Shown: one piece after another, positions 1 to 9,774 of the stretch | Layout: every line of letters starts with the position of its first letter | Position numbering within the stretch: the stretch's first letter is position 1 | DNA from: CAYMRB01 sp964392615 | GTDB lineage: Bacteria > Planctomycetota > UBA8108 | Assembly: GCA_964392615.1 (NCBI GenBank) | Contig: CAYMRB010000145.1 | Span: 1-20,626 of the forward strand | Reading direction: 5' to 3' | DNA: 20,626 nt | The notes under the pieces: generated by a model | Told to the model about the DNA's origin: nothing | The model's input: the letters and a program-made list of their open reading frames with translations, nothing else | The model's database searches: none | Position numbers and translations under genes: made by a program

Positions 1-1981
<1,981 letters not shown>

Positions 1982-2168
1982 CGAAAGAGCCCACGAGATG
2001 GGAGGAGTGATAGCCGCCGTCGAGAGACGCTCAACTGACGAAGATACGCGAGACCACCGGTGAGGTCTACAGAGCGGCCTAACCCGTCGTGCCATCGCGT
2101 ACATCCGGCGACCATTCCCGGTGAAGCAACGCGCCGCAGTCGACGTCGAAGACGTCGGTAGTGTCGGT

Positions 2169-2205
2169 CGTCGGTGGCGTCGCGTCGGCCGTCGGTGGCG
2201 TCGCG
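2169..2205. repeat. Short 21-bp-period tandem repeat upstream of the cytochrome gene
   Basis: The 16-base unit CGTCGGTGGCGTCGCG occurs at 2169-2184 and again at 2190-2205, a period of 21 bases. It lies in the 268-base spacer between the divergent Nramp-like and propeller/cytochrome genes, just ahead of the chosen start at 2250. Because 21 is a multiple of three, the frame stays open through it, which allows a longer but less credible start at 2121. It could be simple slippage or part of a regulatory region. Confidence 0.6.
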
Positions 2206-2249
2206 GTGACACCACGTGTATCGTGTGCGGTTTCAATCGGTTTCGCTCC

Positions 2250-5200
2250 ATGTCCCACCCATGCCGCATCGTGCCGTGCGCGCTCGCTGTCGCGCTGGCC
2301 GTCTCGACCGCGGCTCGCTGCGGTGATGTTGGCACTGTTGCCGACGACGGCTTCCGGTTCTCGGCGCCGGGTCGGTTTCGCATCGAGCAGGTCGCCGACG
2401 ATCGCCTGGCGCACGACATCTTCGCACTGACTCTCGACGCGCGAGGGCGTGTCTTCGTGTCGGGACCGGGCTACATCCGCCGCCTCATCGATCGCGACGG
2501 CGACGGCGTGTTCGATGCGACGCGCGACTTCTGCGATGATTCCGCTGGGCGCGGAGCCGGGCCCGAGCGCGGCTGTCAGGGGATGGTCTTCCACGACGGC
2601 GCGCTGTATACGACCGGCGGGCAAGGTCTCGAGCGCTACGACGACCGCGACTCCGACGGCGTCGCCGACGGTCCGCCGACACTGCTTCTGCCACTGGCGA
2701 CCGGAGGCGAGCACACCTCACACGCGCTGCGCATCGGCCCCGACGGCCGGCTGTGGTTCCTCGGCGGCAACTACTGTCGCTTGCCCCACGACCGCGTCGG
2801 GGCGTTCTCGCCCGTGCCGCACCACTACGCGGGCATCTTCTGCCGCATGACGCCGTCCGCCGAGCGCATCGAGGTCTGGTCGCAGGGCATGCGCAACGCG
2901 TACGACTTCGACTTCACCCCGCGCGGCGATGCGTTCGGATGGGACTCGGACTCCGAGCGCGACGAGGGGCTCTTCTGGTACCGACCGTGCCGCGTCTACC
3001 ACTTCACGCCCGGAGCCGATTGCGGCTGGCGGTCCTCCGGCTCCGGTAAGATCCCGACGTACGCCATCGAGAGCATCGCGCCAGCGGCCGAGATCCACCG
3101 CGGCTCGCCGACCGGTGTCGCCTGCTATCGCCACCGCGCGTTTCCGGCGCGCTATCACGGCGGGCTGTTTCTCCTCGACTGGACGCACGGCCGCGTCTAC
3201 TTCGTCGATCCGCGTCCTGTCGGCGCATCGTATCGCGCGGAGCCGGTCGAGACGTTCCTCGCCGCGGGCGGACGTGTGTCGTTCGCGCCGACGGACGTCG
3301 ATGTCGCACCGGATGGCTCGCTGCTGATCTGCTCCGGCGGTCGCGGCATCGCCGGATCCGTGTATCGCGTCTCGGCCGCTCCGCCACGGCACGCGAACAC
3401 GAGCCCGGTCGTGTCGACGACGATGACGAACGTCGCCGCCGTCCTGCGCGCCGACTCACCGCTCAGCCCGTGGTCGCGCGCGCGGGGGGGGGCCCCCCCC
3501 CCCCCCCGCCGCCGGGCCCCCCCCCCGGGCCGGGGGCAGGACAACCCCCCCCCCCCNNNNNNNNNNGTCGACGCGTTCGTCGACGTGCTCGAGGACTCGG
3601 CCACGCCGCGCAGAGCCCCGGGACGGTGGACCGAGACCGAAGCGGTCCGCGCGCTCGAGATCGTCGTCGATCTGTTCGGCAAGAGCGCGAAGCGTGCGAT
3701 CGACATCGCGGCGCGCTCGGTGTTCGACGCGGTGCGGGCCCAAGCGGCGCGCTACGCGGTCGACGGCGGCGCGAACGACGCGCTCGTGTCTCTGCTCTCT
3801 GACCGTTCGCCGCTCGTGCGGCGCAGCGCGGTCGAAGGCGCGATGCGCTCGCTCGCGTCGGGAGGCGACGACATCGACGCGCTCGCCCGGCGCGTCCTCG
3901 CGCTTGCCGACAGCCGGTGGCGACGCGAACGACAGGCGGTGATCGCCGCGCTCGCGTTGCTGCCTCCGGACCGCGTGCCATCCGCGCACACGGACGGCAG
4001 CCGCATCGTTCGCGGCATGGCGCTCGTCCTCCGCACGCCGCGCACGACGCTGAACGAGGCGGCCGTGCGCCTCGGGCTCGCGGTCATCGCCGACGGAGCC
4101 GACTCGGAGCTGCGGCTCGACGCCGTGCGCCTCGTCTACGCCGCGTTCGAGCGCCTCGAGAGCGACGAGACGCCGAAGCACGCCGCGTTCGATCCGGCGT
4201 GGGACCGCGTCGACCTCGCGCCGCACGCGGCGATCGTCCGCGAGGTGCTCGCCGCGATCGAGCCGCTCGTGGCCGCGGCCGACGCGCGGATCGCGCGCGA
4301 AGCGGGGCGTCTCGCCGGCCGTCTCGGCAGTCGCGCGCCGGCAGTCGTCGACGCGATCGTCGACGGCATGACCGAATCGTCGCCCGCCTCCGACGACATG
4401 ATGCGCCTGTGGCTCCTCGCTCGGTTCAAGGGCCCGTGGGCCGATCGGGTCGAGCGCCGCGTCGCCGATGCCGGCCTGGCGCTCCCCGCCAAGATCGACG
4501 CGCAGTCCGTCGCGCGCGACGGCAAGTGGTGCGTCTACCAGCGCGAGATCTGGGAGCGCCTCCTCGCCGGCCGCCCGACGCTCGCACGACGGATCGTCGA
4601 CGACGCGAGCTTTGGCGACGACGAGCACCTCGACCTCATCAGCGGCGCGCCGAAGGAGCTCCTCGCCAGCGCCGCTGCGCGGCTGCTCGATCGGCCGCTG
4701 CCGTCGGATACCGCCGCACGCCGCGGCGTCGTCGACTTCGCCTCGCGGCACGCGCGGCGAGATCCGCGCCTTCGCGCGCTCGCGACCGAGCTGCTCGACG
4801 ACGACGCGCTGCGCTCGCGCGCGCTGGCGCTCCTCGCACGCGATCCGGTCGCGGCGGACCGCGACGCGTTTCTCGACGCGCTCGCCGACGCCAATCCGCT
4901 GCTCGTCCTGCCGGCCGTCCAAGGGCTCGAACGCCTGGCGAGGAAGACGACGAGCGATGCACCCGGCGAGGCCACCAGCGACACCGCCGGCGACGAGCTA
5001 CTCTCGCTGCTCGTCTGGGCACACCGCTTCGACCTGAGCGCCGACCGCCGCAAGGACCGCGACGTCGTCGCGCGGCGCATCGCGATGCTCCTCGGCGCAA
5101 ACGACGCCTTTGAGTGGAAGTCGACCGAGCCGCAAGGCGACGCGCTCGCGGCGTGGGCGCGCGCCTTTCGCACGCGATTCCCGAACCTCGCCGCAGACCT

Positions 5201-5687
5201 CGACGACGAGCTCGACGCGCTCGCTGACGGCGACCGCGAAATCGAGAAGCTCGTCGATCGAGTACGCTGGGACGAAGGCGACGCGACGCGTGGCCGCGCC
5301 GTCTTCGAGATCCGCTCCTGCGGCAGCTGCCACCCGATCGGCAAGGGAGCCCGCCTCGGCCCGGAGCTCGCGGGTGTCTCGCAGCGCTACCAGGGGAGCC
5401 TTCCGGCGCTCCTGGCCGAGATCGTCGTCCCGGACCGCATTGTCCCGAAGCGCTACCAGGCCAGCGAGTTCATCCTCGACGACGGCGAGCGCGTCGAGGG
5501 CCTGCGCGTCTACTCGGCGGGCGACGCGCTCGTGGTCGTCACACGCGAGGGCCAGTACCGTCGCATCAATCCCGCGCGCCTGCTCCAGACGTCCGAGCGC
5601 ACGTACTCGCTGATGCCGGGCGGCCTGCTCGCAGGTCTCACCGACGGCGAAGTCGCCGACCTCATCGCTTTCCTGCGGAGTCTCTGA
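2250..5687 (+). CDS. Secreted membrane-bound-dehydrogenase-type propeller / HEAT / CxxCH haem protein (interrupted by assembly gap)
   Basis: The ATG at 2250 opens a signal peptide (MSHPCRIVPCALAVALAVSTAA). An upstream start at 2121 would put an Arg-rich stretch before it and is less likely. Residues about 35-400 look like the PQQ/sugar-dehydrogenase-like beta-propeller of planctomycete membrane-bound dehydrogenases, with calcium-loop motifs DRDGDGVFD and DRDSDGVADG and blade signatures such as GPDGRLWF and VDVAPDGSLL. Residues from about 450 to 1000 are Ala/Leu/Arg-rich helices resembling HEAT repeats. The C-terminus is the PVC-type haem domain: CGSCH at 1024-1028, followed by GKGARLGPELAGVSQRY. 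The likely role is periplasmic oxidation of a carbohydrate or alcohol with electrons passed to the bound haem; the substrate cannot be read. Ten Ns at 3557-3566, after a G/C homopolymer stretch, sit at the propeller/helix junction, so residues about 410-440 are unreliable and the true length is unknown. The frame agrees on both sides. An MFS gene follows within 7-37 bases. Confidence 0.82.
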   Translation: MSHPCRIVPCALAVALAVSTAARCGDVGTVADDGFRFSAPGRFRIEQVADDRLAHDIFALTLDARGRVFVSGPGYIRRLIDRDGDGVFDATRDFCDDSAGRGAGPERGCQGMVFHDGALYTTGGQGLERYDDRDSDGVADGPPTLLLPLATGGEHTSHALRIGPDGRLWFLGGNYCRLPHDRVGAFSPVPHHYAGIFCRMTPSAERIEVWSQGMRNAYDFDFTPRGDAFGWDSDSERDEGLFWYRPCRVYHFTPGADCGWRSSGSGKIPTYAIESIAPAAEIHRGSPTGVACYRHRAFPARYHGGLFLLDWTHGRVYFVDPRPVGASYRAEPVETFLAAGGRVSFAPTDVDVAPDGSLLICSGGRGIAGSVYRVSAAPPRHANTSPVVSTTMTNVAAVLRADSPLSPWSRARGGAPPPPRRRAPPPGRGQDNPPPXXXXVDAFVDVLEDSATPRRAPGRWTETEAVRALEIVVDLFGKSAKRAIDIAARSVFDAVRAQAARYAVDGGANDALVSLLSDRSPLVRRSAVEGAMRSLASGGDDIDALARRVLALADSRWRRERQAVIAALALLPPDRVPSAHTDGSRIVRGMALVLRTPRTTLNEAAVRLGLAVIADGADSELRLDAVRLVYAAFERLESDETPKHAAFDPAWDRVDLAPHAAIVREVLAAIEPLVAAADARIAREAGRLAGRLGSRAPAVVDAIVDGMTESSPASDDMMRLWLLARFKGPWADRVERRVADAGLALPAKIDAQSVARDGKWCVYQREIWERLLAGRPTLARRIVDDASFGDDEHLDLISGAPKELLASAAARLLDRPLPSDTAARRGVVDFASRHARRDPRLRALATELLDDDALRSRALALLARDPVAADRDAFLDALADANPLLVLPAVQGLERLARKTTSDAPGEATSDTAGDELLSLLVWAHRFDLSADRRKDRDVVARRIAMLLGANDAFEWKSTEPQGDALAAWARAFRTRFPNLAADLDDELDALADGDREIEKLVDRVRWDEGDATRGRAVFEIRSCGSCHPIGKGARLGPELAGVSQRYQGSLPALLAEIVVPDRIVPKRYQASEFILDDGERVEGLRVYSAGDALVVVTREGQYRRINPARLLQTSERTYSLMPGGLLAGLTDGEVADLIAFLRSL
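3484..3566. other. Assembly gap (10 Ns) with low-quality G/C homopolymer flank
   Basis: Positions 3557-3566 are Ns. The preceding roughly 70 bases are long runs of G and C of a kind found nowhere else in the window, and they translate to Gly/Pro/Arg low complexity inside an otherwise normal propeller/HEAT protein. This is best read as a sequencing or assembly artefact at a scaffold join rather than biology. Real sequence of unknown length is missing here. Confidence 0.9.
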
Positions 5688-5694
5688 CAAACCC

Positions 5695-6936
5695 GTGCCG
5701 CCACCGAACACGAACTCTCCCGGGATGTCGCCTCGCGTACCGCAGGCGTCCGAGGCGTCGATCCTCGTCCTGACCTGCGCCGGCCACTTGCTGACGCACA
5801 TCTACCTGCAGCTCTTCACCGCGATCCGGCCGGAGATGCAGACGGCCTTCGGCCTCGAAAGCGATGGCCTGACTCGGTGCGCGTCGGTCAGCATGGTGCT
5901 GTTCGGCGCCGGCGCGCTGCCCGCCGGGTGGCTCAGCGACCGCTACGGCGAGAAGCCGCTCCTCGTCGCGTTCTACCTGCTGACGGCGGCCGGCGGTGCG
6001 GTCATCGGCTGGGCTCCGACGACGCCGGTGCTCGTCGCCGGGTTCGCGCTGACCGGGCTCGGGCTGAGCATCTACCACCCGGTCGGTCTGGCGCTGATCT
6101 CCAAGAGCCTGTCGCGGCCCGGTCGCGCGATGGGGATCAACGGCATGTTCGGCGGGCTCGGCACCGCCAGCGCGCCGCTCGTCGCGTCGCAGATCACGAT
6201 GGCGACCGGCGATTGGCGGCAGGCGTATCTTCTGCTGACGATTCCGACGGTCCTGCTCGGTCTGTGGATGGCGACGACGCACGTCGACTCGCGCGTCGCG
6301 CGGCATGCCGAGAGCCGAGCACGCGCCGAGGTCAGCGTGCAGAACGGCCGTCGACCGCTCGTCACCGTGTTCGTCCTGCTGCTCGGCGCGATGCTGTGCG
6401 GCGGCGTCTACTTCAGCCTGACGACGACCGCACTGCCGCTGCACCTCGGGGAGAGCGGAGTCATCGAGGGGCTCTCCGACGAGGCGCGCCGCGGCTGGAT
6501 CACGTTCCTCGTCCTGTCCGTCGGCGGCGCCGCGCAAGTCTTGGCCGGCCTGTGGATCGAGCGGCGTGAAGGGCGCGGCATCTACGCGATCGTCCTCGGT
6601 GCCGCGGTCCCGTTCATGCTGCTGACCGGCTGGCTCGACGGCTGGGGGCGCGTCGGCGCGGCCGCCGCGATGACGTACTTCACCTTCAGCGTGCAGCCGA
6701 TCGAGAACACGCTCCTGTCACGCTACACGCCCCCCGCACTGCGGGGAGTCGTGTTCGGGCTCAAGTTCGTGCTCGTCTTCGCGGCCGGCATGGGCACCGG
6801 GACGGCCCTCGCCGGCCAGCTCGAGACGACTTGGGGCACCTGGGCCGCGTTTCCAGCCGCGGCGGCGGTGACAACGGTCGCGTTCATCTGCGCGCTGATC
6901 GCGATGCGCGTCCGCCTCATCCGTGCACGGTCGTAA
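5695..6936 (+). CDS. Major facilitator superfamily (MFS) transporter
   Basis: A 413-residue protein with about 12 hydrophobic segments, the usual MFS length. The diagnostic motif A between TM2 and TM3 is GWLSDRYGEKPLL, starting at residue 78. MGINGMFGGLGTASAPL follows near residue 145, in the TM4-TM5 area. It would move a small solute across the cytoplasmic membrane; nothing in the sequence fixes substrate or direction. The GTG at 5695 lies 7 bases after the preceding stop and about 14 bases after a GGAG. The ATG at 5725 is an equally possible start and removes only ten residues (MPPPNTNSPG) ahead of the first membrane helix. Its closeness to the propeller/cytochrome gene suggests one transcript, so it may carry the substrate or product of that enzyme. 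A hairpin begins 12 bases after the stop. Confidence 0.88.
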   Translation: MPPPNTNSPGMSPRVPQASEASILVLTCAGHLLTHIYLQLFTAIRPEMQTAFGLESDGLTRCASVSMVLFGAGALPAGWLSDRYGEKPLLVAFYLLTAAGGAVIGWAPTTPVLVAGFALTGLGLSIYHPVGLALISKSLSRPGRAMGINGMFGGLGTASAPLVASQITMATGDWRQAYLLLTIPTVLLGLWMATTHVDSRVARHAESRARAEVSVQNGRRPLVTVFVLLLGAMLCGGVYFSLTTTALPLHLGESGVIEGLSDEARRGWITFLVLSVGGAAQVLAGLWIERREGRGIYAIVLGAAVPFMLLTGWLDGWGRVGAAAAMTYFTFSVQPIENTLLSRYTPPALRGVVFGLKFVLVFAAGMGTGTALAGQLETTWGTWAAFPAAAAVTTVAFICALIAMRVRLIRARS

Positions 6937-6948
6937 ACGCGATCCCGA

Positions 6949-6974
6949 CGGGGAGAGTGGGACCTCTCTCCCCG
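6949..6974 (+). terminator. Hairpin after the MFS gene, probable terminator
   Basis: CGGGGAGAG (6949-6957) pairs perfectly with CTCTCCCCG (6966-6974) across an 8-base loop, just past the MFS stop at 6936. No T-run follows, so it is not a textbook intrinsic terminator. It lies in the 144-base spacer between convergent genes and could serve both strands. Confidence 0.6.
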
Positions 6975-7080
6975 CCCGATGCCCGCGCGCACGCGAGTCC
7001 ACCGACCCGCGTGTTCAACCAGCTGCGCGCCCAGCGGAGATGGCGTCAGGTGATGACGATCTCGCCAGGCGGTCCGTCGA

Positions 7081-7302
7081 TCAGACGAACTGCTCGGTGT
7101 GAGCGAGCGACACGAAGACCCGCTTGCCGACCGAGTGGAACTCGACCTTGCCTTCGCGAGCCAGCCAGCCGATCCCGGCGACGATCTCGTCGCCCGTGTA
7201 GCCGGTGATCTTCTTGAGCTGCGCGACCGTGCAGCCCTCGTCCACGTCCCGCAGCTTGCTCCAGATCAGTCCGGAGACCTCACCGATTTTGTCACAATTC
7301 AT
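7081..7302 (-). CDS. Small winged helix-turn-helix protein (DUF2582-like)
   Basis: A 73-residue protein. IGEVSGLIWSKL at the N-terminus, VAQLKKITGYTGDEIVAGIGWLAREGKVEF in the middle (the central helix pair and the start of the wing) and a short basic wing end match the small DUF2582 winged-helix family. These proteins consist of this domain alone and are presumed DNA-binding or protein-binding; no target is known to me. The start at 7302 is supported by an AAGGA-containing purine stretch (AGAAAGGAAAGAAG) just upstream on the minus strand. The gene is convergent with the MFS gene and divergent from the Pus10 unit, with about 500 bases between starts. Its leader contains two hairpins and a possible promoter. 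It could regulate the divergent unit, but that rests on position only. Confidence 0.8.
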   Translation of the reverse strand: MNCDKIGEVSGLIWSKLRDVDEGCTVAQLKKITGYTGDEIVAGIGWLAREGKVEFHSVGKRVFVSLAHTEQFV

Positions 7303-7331
7303 CTCGACTTCTTTCCTTTCTCTCTACGAAT

Positions 7332-7446
7332 CCCATCGGGGAACCTCGCATGGGTTCCACGGACAGAGTCGTCGGGCCCCCAGGACTCCTGTCGGACCAA
7401 CCACTTCTTTTCGGAACACCGGGCGCCAGCAGCCCGGCTGTCGCCC
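7332..7446 (-). promoter_or_regulatory. Structured leader of the winged-helix gene
   Basis: Two inverted repeats lie in the leader. At 7421-7446, GGGCG pairs with CGCCC and, after a one-base mismatch, CAGC pairs with GCTG around a 6-base loop. At 7340-7358, GGAACC pairs with GGTTCC around a 7-base loop; this competes with CCCAT (7332-7336) pairing with ATGGG (7350-7354), so the two cannot form together. If transcription starts at the promoter-like element at 7453-7458, the first hairpin sits at the very 5' end of the RNA and the alternative pair about 30-55 bases before the start codon. Post-transcriptional control is inference. Confidence 0.35.
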
Positions 7447-7452
7447 TTAGAA

Positions 7453-7481
7453 ACTATACAGTTCATCGAACTTTGGAAAGA
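7453..7481 (-). promoter_or_regulatory. Possible promoter for the winged-helix gene
   Basis: On the minus strand TATAGT (7458-7453) is a good -10 box and is the most AT-rich match near this gene. Six bases follow and then the G that opens the leader hairpin, a sensible start point near 7446. The -35 is weak (TTTCCA with a short spacer, or TCTTTC at 17 bases). An 11-base inverted repeat, GTTCATCGAAC (7461-7471), lies in the spacer and could be a small operator. Confidence 0.3.
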
Positions 7482-7806
7482 AAAAATGAGCCCCGTTCAC
7501 CGAAGTCCAATGCTGCGGGCGACTTCACGGCTCGGACCCGCGCGAGGCCACGCACCGCGAGACCGGCCCCCCCCACCTCGACCACCACAACATGTAGTAG
7601 CCCCCCCCTGCCATACAGGCCATATATTGTCGAGCCGCTGTCGACCGCCCCCACGCGAACCGGCCAGCGGTTTTGCCTTTGGCTACGGGCCTGCAATGCC
7701 TATCTTCGCGGCGGCGGCCGAGCGGCCGACCTCGCCATTCACTCGCCGCCCCCGGCCCGAGCCGCCGGGGCGACCTGATCGACGACCGGATCGCTGCAGC
7801 CCGCTG

Positions 7807-8862
7807 ATGGACACCTCCACTGCCGACGACCTCGCCGCGCGGATTCTCGCCGCGACGCTGCCCTACGAGTTCCGCAGCTTCGTGCTCGGCTTCGCCCGCC
7901 CCGAGAACTACGAACGCGACGCCCACGAAGCCGCGTTCCGAGAGCTGAAGGTCCGCGTCGGCACGCAGCTCGAGCGCTGCTGGGGCGATCGCACGATCGA
8001 CTTCCGGCGTCCCGAGCTGCGCATCGACGTCGACGCGAACGGCAACATCCTCCTGCGCCCAGCCCCGCTCTTCGTCGCGGGACGGTATCGCAAGCTCTCG
8101 CGCCGCATCCCGTCGAGCCATTGGATTCACCACCGCTGCCGCGGCCGCGGCTGCGATAGCTGCGCGTTCACCGGTCGCTTGTGCGGGCCGAGCGTTCAAG
8201 AGGTCGTCGCCGCGTGCGCGCTCGAACGCACCGGCGGCGAGCGCTCGTTCTTCCACGGCCTCGGGCGCGAGGACACCGACGCTCGCATGCTCGGGCGCGG
8301 CCGCCCCTTCATCCTCGAGATCCGGTCACCGCTACGGCGCACGCTCGATCTCGCGGCGCTCGAAAGCGACATCCGCGCGTGCGGCGCCGGACTCGTCGAG
8401 GTGCTCTGTCCGGCGGTCGTCGAACGATCGGACGTGACACGGCTCAAGGAAACGTGCGCCGAAAAGACCTACCGCGCGTGGATCGAGGCGTCCGACCCGC
8501 TGCCGGCCGACGCCCGCGACCGCGTCGAGAGCCTTGCCGGCGCCACCATCGAGCAGTACTCTCCAACCCGCATCATGCACCGGCGGGGACGCGATCGATT
8601 GCGGACACGACGCGTCGTCGAGTCGACCTGGCTCGGCTCGCTGGACGGATTGTGGGTCTGGGAGGTGCGCGCCGCCGCCGGCACGTATATCAAGGAGCTC
8701 GTCAGCGGCGACGACGGACGCACGCGTCCGTCGGTGTCCGAGGTGCTGGGCGTTCCGGCACGCTGCCGACACCTCGACGTCCTGGCGGTCGAGTGGACGC
8801 CGCCATGGGAACGCGCCACCACCGTCGCTGCCGAGAACGAAACATGGCGCTCGTCCGAATGA
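7807..8862 (+). CDS. pus10: Pus10-type tRNA pseudouridine synthase (positions 54/55), bacterial copy
   Basis: A 351-residue protein. Residues about 45-125 fit the Pus10 THUMP-containing domain: FRELKVRVGTQLE, then FVAGRYRKLSRRIPSSHW, then CRGRGCDSCAFTGR and SVQEV. The catalytic domain begins with FFHGLGREDTDARMLGRGRP, close to the Pus10 GREDxDxRxLGxGRP signature; the catalytic Asp should be Asp156 or Asp158. The C-terminal AAGTYIKELVSGDDGRTRPS is another Pus10 hallmark. Archaeal Pus10 makes pseudouridine at tRNA positions 54 and 55. Cys111, Cys116 and Cys119 remain, but the N-terminal CxxC pair that completes the zinc site in archaeal and human enzymes is absent (the N-terminus reads LAARILAATLPYEFRSF). 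The ATG at 7807 sits just before the homology; one at 7696 is in frame but adds only low-complexity sequence. No strong Shine-Dalgarno is visible. The stop overlaps the next gene's start (ATGA). Confidence 0.9.
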   Translation: MDTSTADDLAARILAATLPYEFRSFVLGFARPENYERDAHEAAFRELKVRVGTQLERCWGDRTIDFRRPELRIDVDANGNILLRPAPLFVAGRYRKLSRRIPSSHWIHHRCRGRGCDSCAFTGRLCGPSVQEVVAACALERTGGERSFFHGLGREDTDARMLGRGRPFILEIRSPLRRTLDLAALESDIRACGAGLVEVLCPAVVERSDVTRLKETCAEKTYRAWIEASDPLPADARDRVESLAGATIEQYSPTRIMHRRGRDRLRTRRVVESTWLGSLDGLWVWEVRAAAGTYIKELVSGDDGRTRPSVSEVLGVPARCRHLDVLAVEWTPPWERATTVAAENETWRSSE

Positions 8863-9773
8863 CCGATCTGTCCCGTCGCCCCGACGCGACCTGGCTCACG
8901 AGACGCCGGGAGCTGCTGCCGGTTCCCGTCGAACGCGTTTGGCGCGCGCTGACGCAGCCGGACGAGCTCGCGAAGTGGTGGTGCGACGAGGCGACCGTCG
9001 ACCTGACCCCCGGCGGCACCTACCGCTTCACCGGGCGCAGCGTGTTCGGTCGCCCCGACGCGATCGAGTCGCCCGGAGACTTCGAGGTCCTCGACGTCGA
9101 CGAGAACGAGCGCCTCGAGTACCGCTGGTTCGTCGACGGCGTCGAAACGACGGTCACCTACGAGCTCACATCCGAACTCGAGGAGACGGCGCTCGTCGTC
9201 ACGCAGCGCGCCGCCGCGGCAGAAGCCGACAGCCCAGGCTGGGAAGGCTCTGACGACGGGCCGAACTGGTGGTGGGTCGCGCTGCCGGCCCTGCGCTCGA
9301 CGATCGAGGCGGGCGCACCGCGCCTACGTCTCGACTACGAACGCGTCGGTTCGGGGCCGCTGCGGTTCGCCACGCCCATCGCGACGTTCCCCTGGGCCGT
9401 CCAGGCCAAGCTGCTCGACGCGGCCGAGCTGCGTCGCTGGTGGGACGCCGACGCGTCGATCGACGCCCGCGCTGGCGGCGACTTCCGCTTCGGCGAGCGC
9501 GCCACGGGCCCGCGCACCGTCATCTCGCTCGACGACGAGCCCCACCCGCGCCTCGTGCACGATTGGCGCTGGCGCGACGGCTCAGAGACACGCGTCGAGT
9601 GGACCATCGAGGCGACCGACGACGACACGATCATCACCGTCTGCGACGAATGCCCCCCACCGGATCGACGCGAGCGCGTCCGCCGGGCGGTCTACTGGTC
9701 GAGCGCCTTGCTCCATCTCGCCCAGCTCAGCGCGCGTGGCTCGTCCCCCTCGGAGTACCAGGATTTCTTCTGA
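8859..9773 (+). CDS. Tandem SRPBCC / AHSA1-like (START-fold) domain protein
   Basis: About 304 residues with two copies of an AHSA1-like SRPBCC fold. The first (about residues 12-130) has VPVERVWRALTQPDELAKWW followed by LTPGGTYRF; the second (about 160-300) has TFPWAVQAKLLDAAELRRWW followed by ARAGGDFRF. Each then continues with a YRW or DWRW strand and a T-rich strand. The fold makes a hydrophobic pocket for small ligands; in Aha1 it stimulates Hsp90, while most bacterial members are uncharacterised. The protein looks soluble, without a signal peptide. The ATG at 8859 overlaps the Pus10 stop as ATGA, suggesting translational coupling; an ATG at 8844 adds five residues. The sugar kinase starts one base after its stop. 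Specific function unknown. Confidence 0.85.
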   Translation: MTDLSRRPDATWLTRRRELLPVPVERVWRALTQPDELAKWWCDEATVDLTPGGTYRFTGRSVFGRPDAIESPGDFEVLDVDENERLEYRWFVDGVETTVTYELTSELEETALVVTQRAAAAEADSPGWEGSDDGPNWWWVALPALRSTIEAGAPRLRLDYERVGSGPLRFATPIATFPWAVQAKLLDAAELRRWWDADASIDARAGGDFRFGERATGPRTVISLDDEPHPRLVHDWRWRDGSETRVEWTIEATDDDTIITVCDECPPPDRRERVRRAVYWSSALLHLAQLSARGSSPSEYQDFF

Positions 9774-9774
9774 C

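Larger units (their letters stand above)
7303..7806. other. Non-coding spacer between divergent winged-helix and Pus10 genes
   Basis: I see no credible gene in these 504 bases. The plus-strand frame of Pus10 stays open through it, but the encoded residues are low-complexity Pro/Arg and unlike Pus10. The stretch has several C-runs (around 7566 and 7604), an AT-richer patch at 7450-7490, two hairpins and a promoter-like element facing the winged-helix gene. No clear plus-strand promoter for Pus10 was found. Confidence 0.55.

Noticed and set aside
2121..2249. Earlier start for the propeller/cytochrome gene
   Set aside because: It would place 43 residues, including a repeat-encoded Arg-rich stretch, before a clear signal peptide at 2250.
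3456..4922. Minus-strand open frame of 488 codons opposite the cytochrome protein
   Set aside because: Its product is Arg/Glu/Ala-rich with no recognisable domain, and it crosses the assembly gap; it is a shadow of the real gene.
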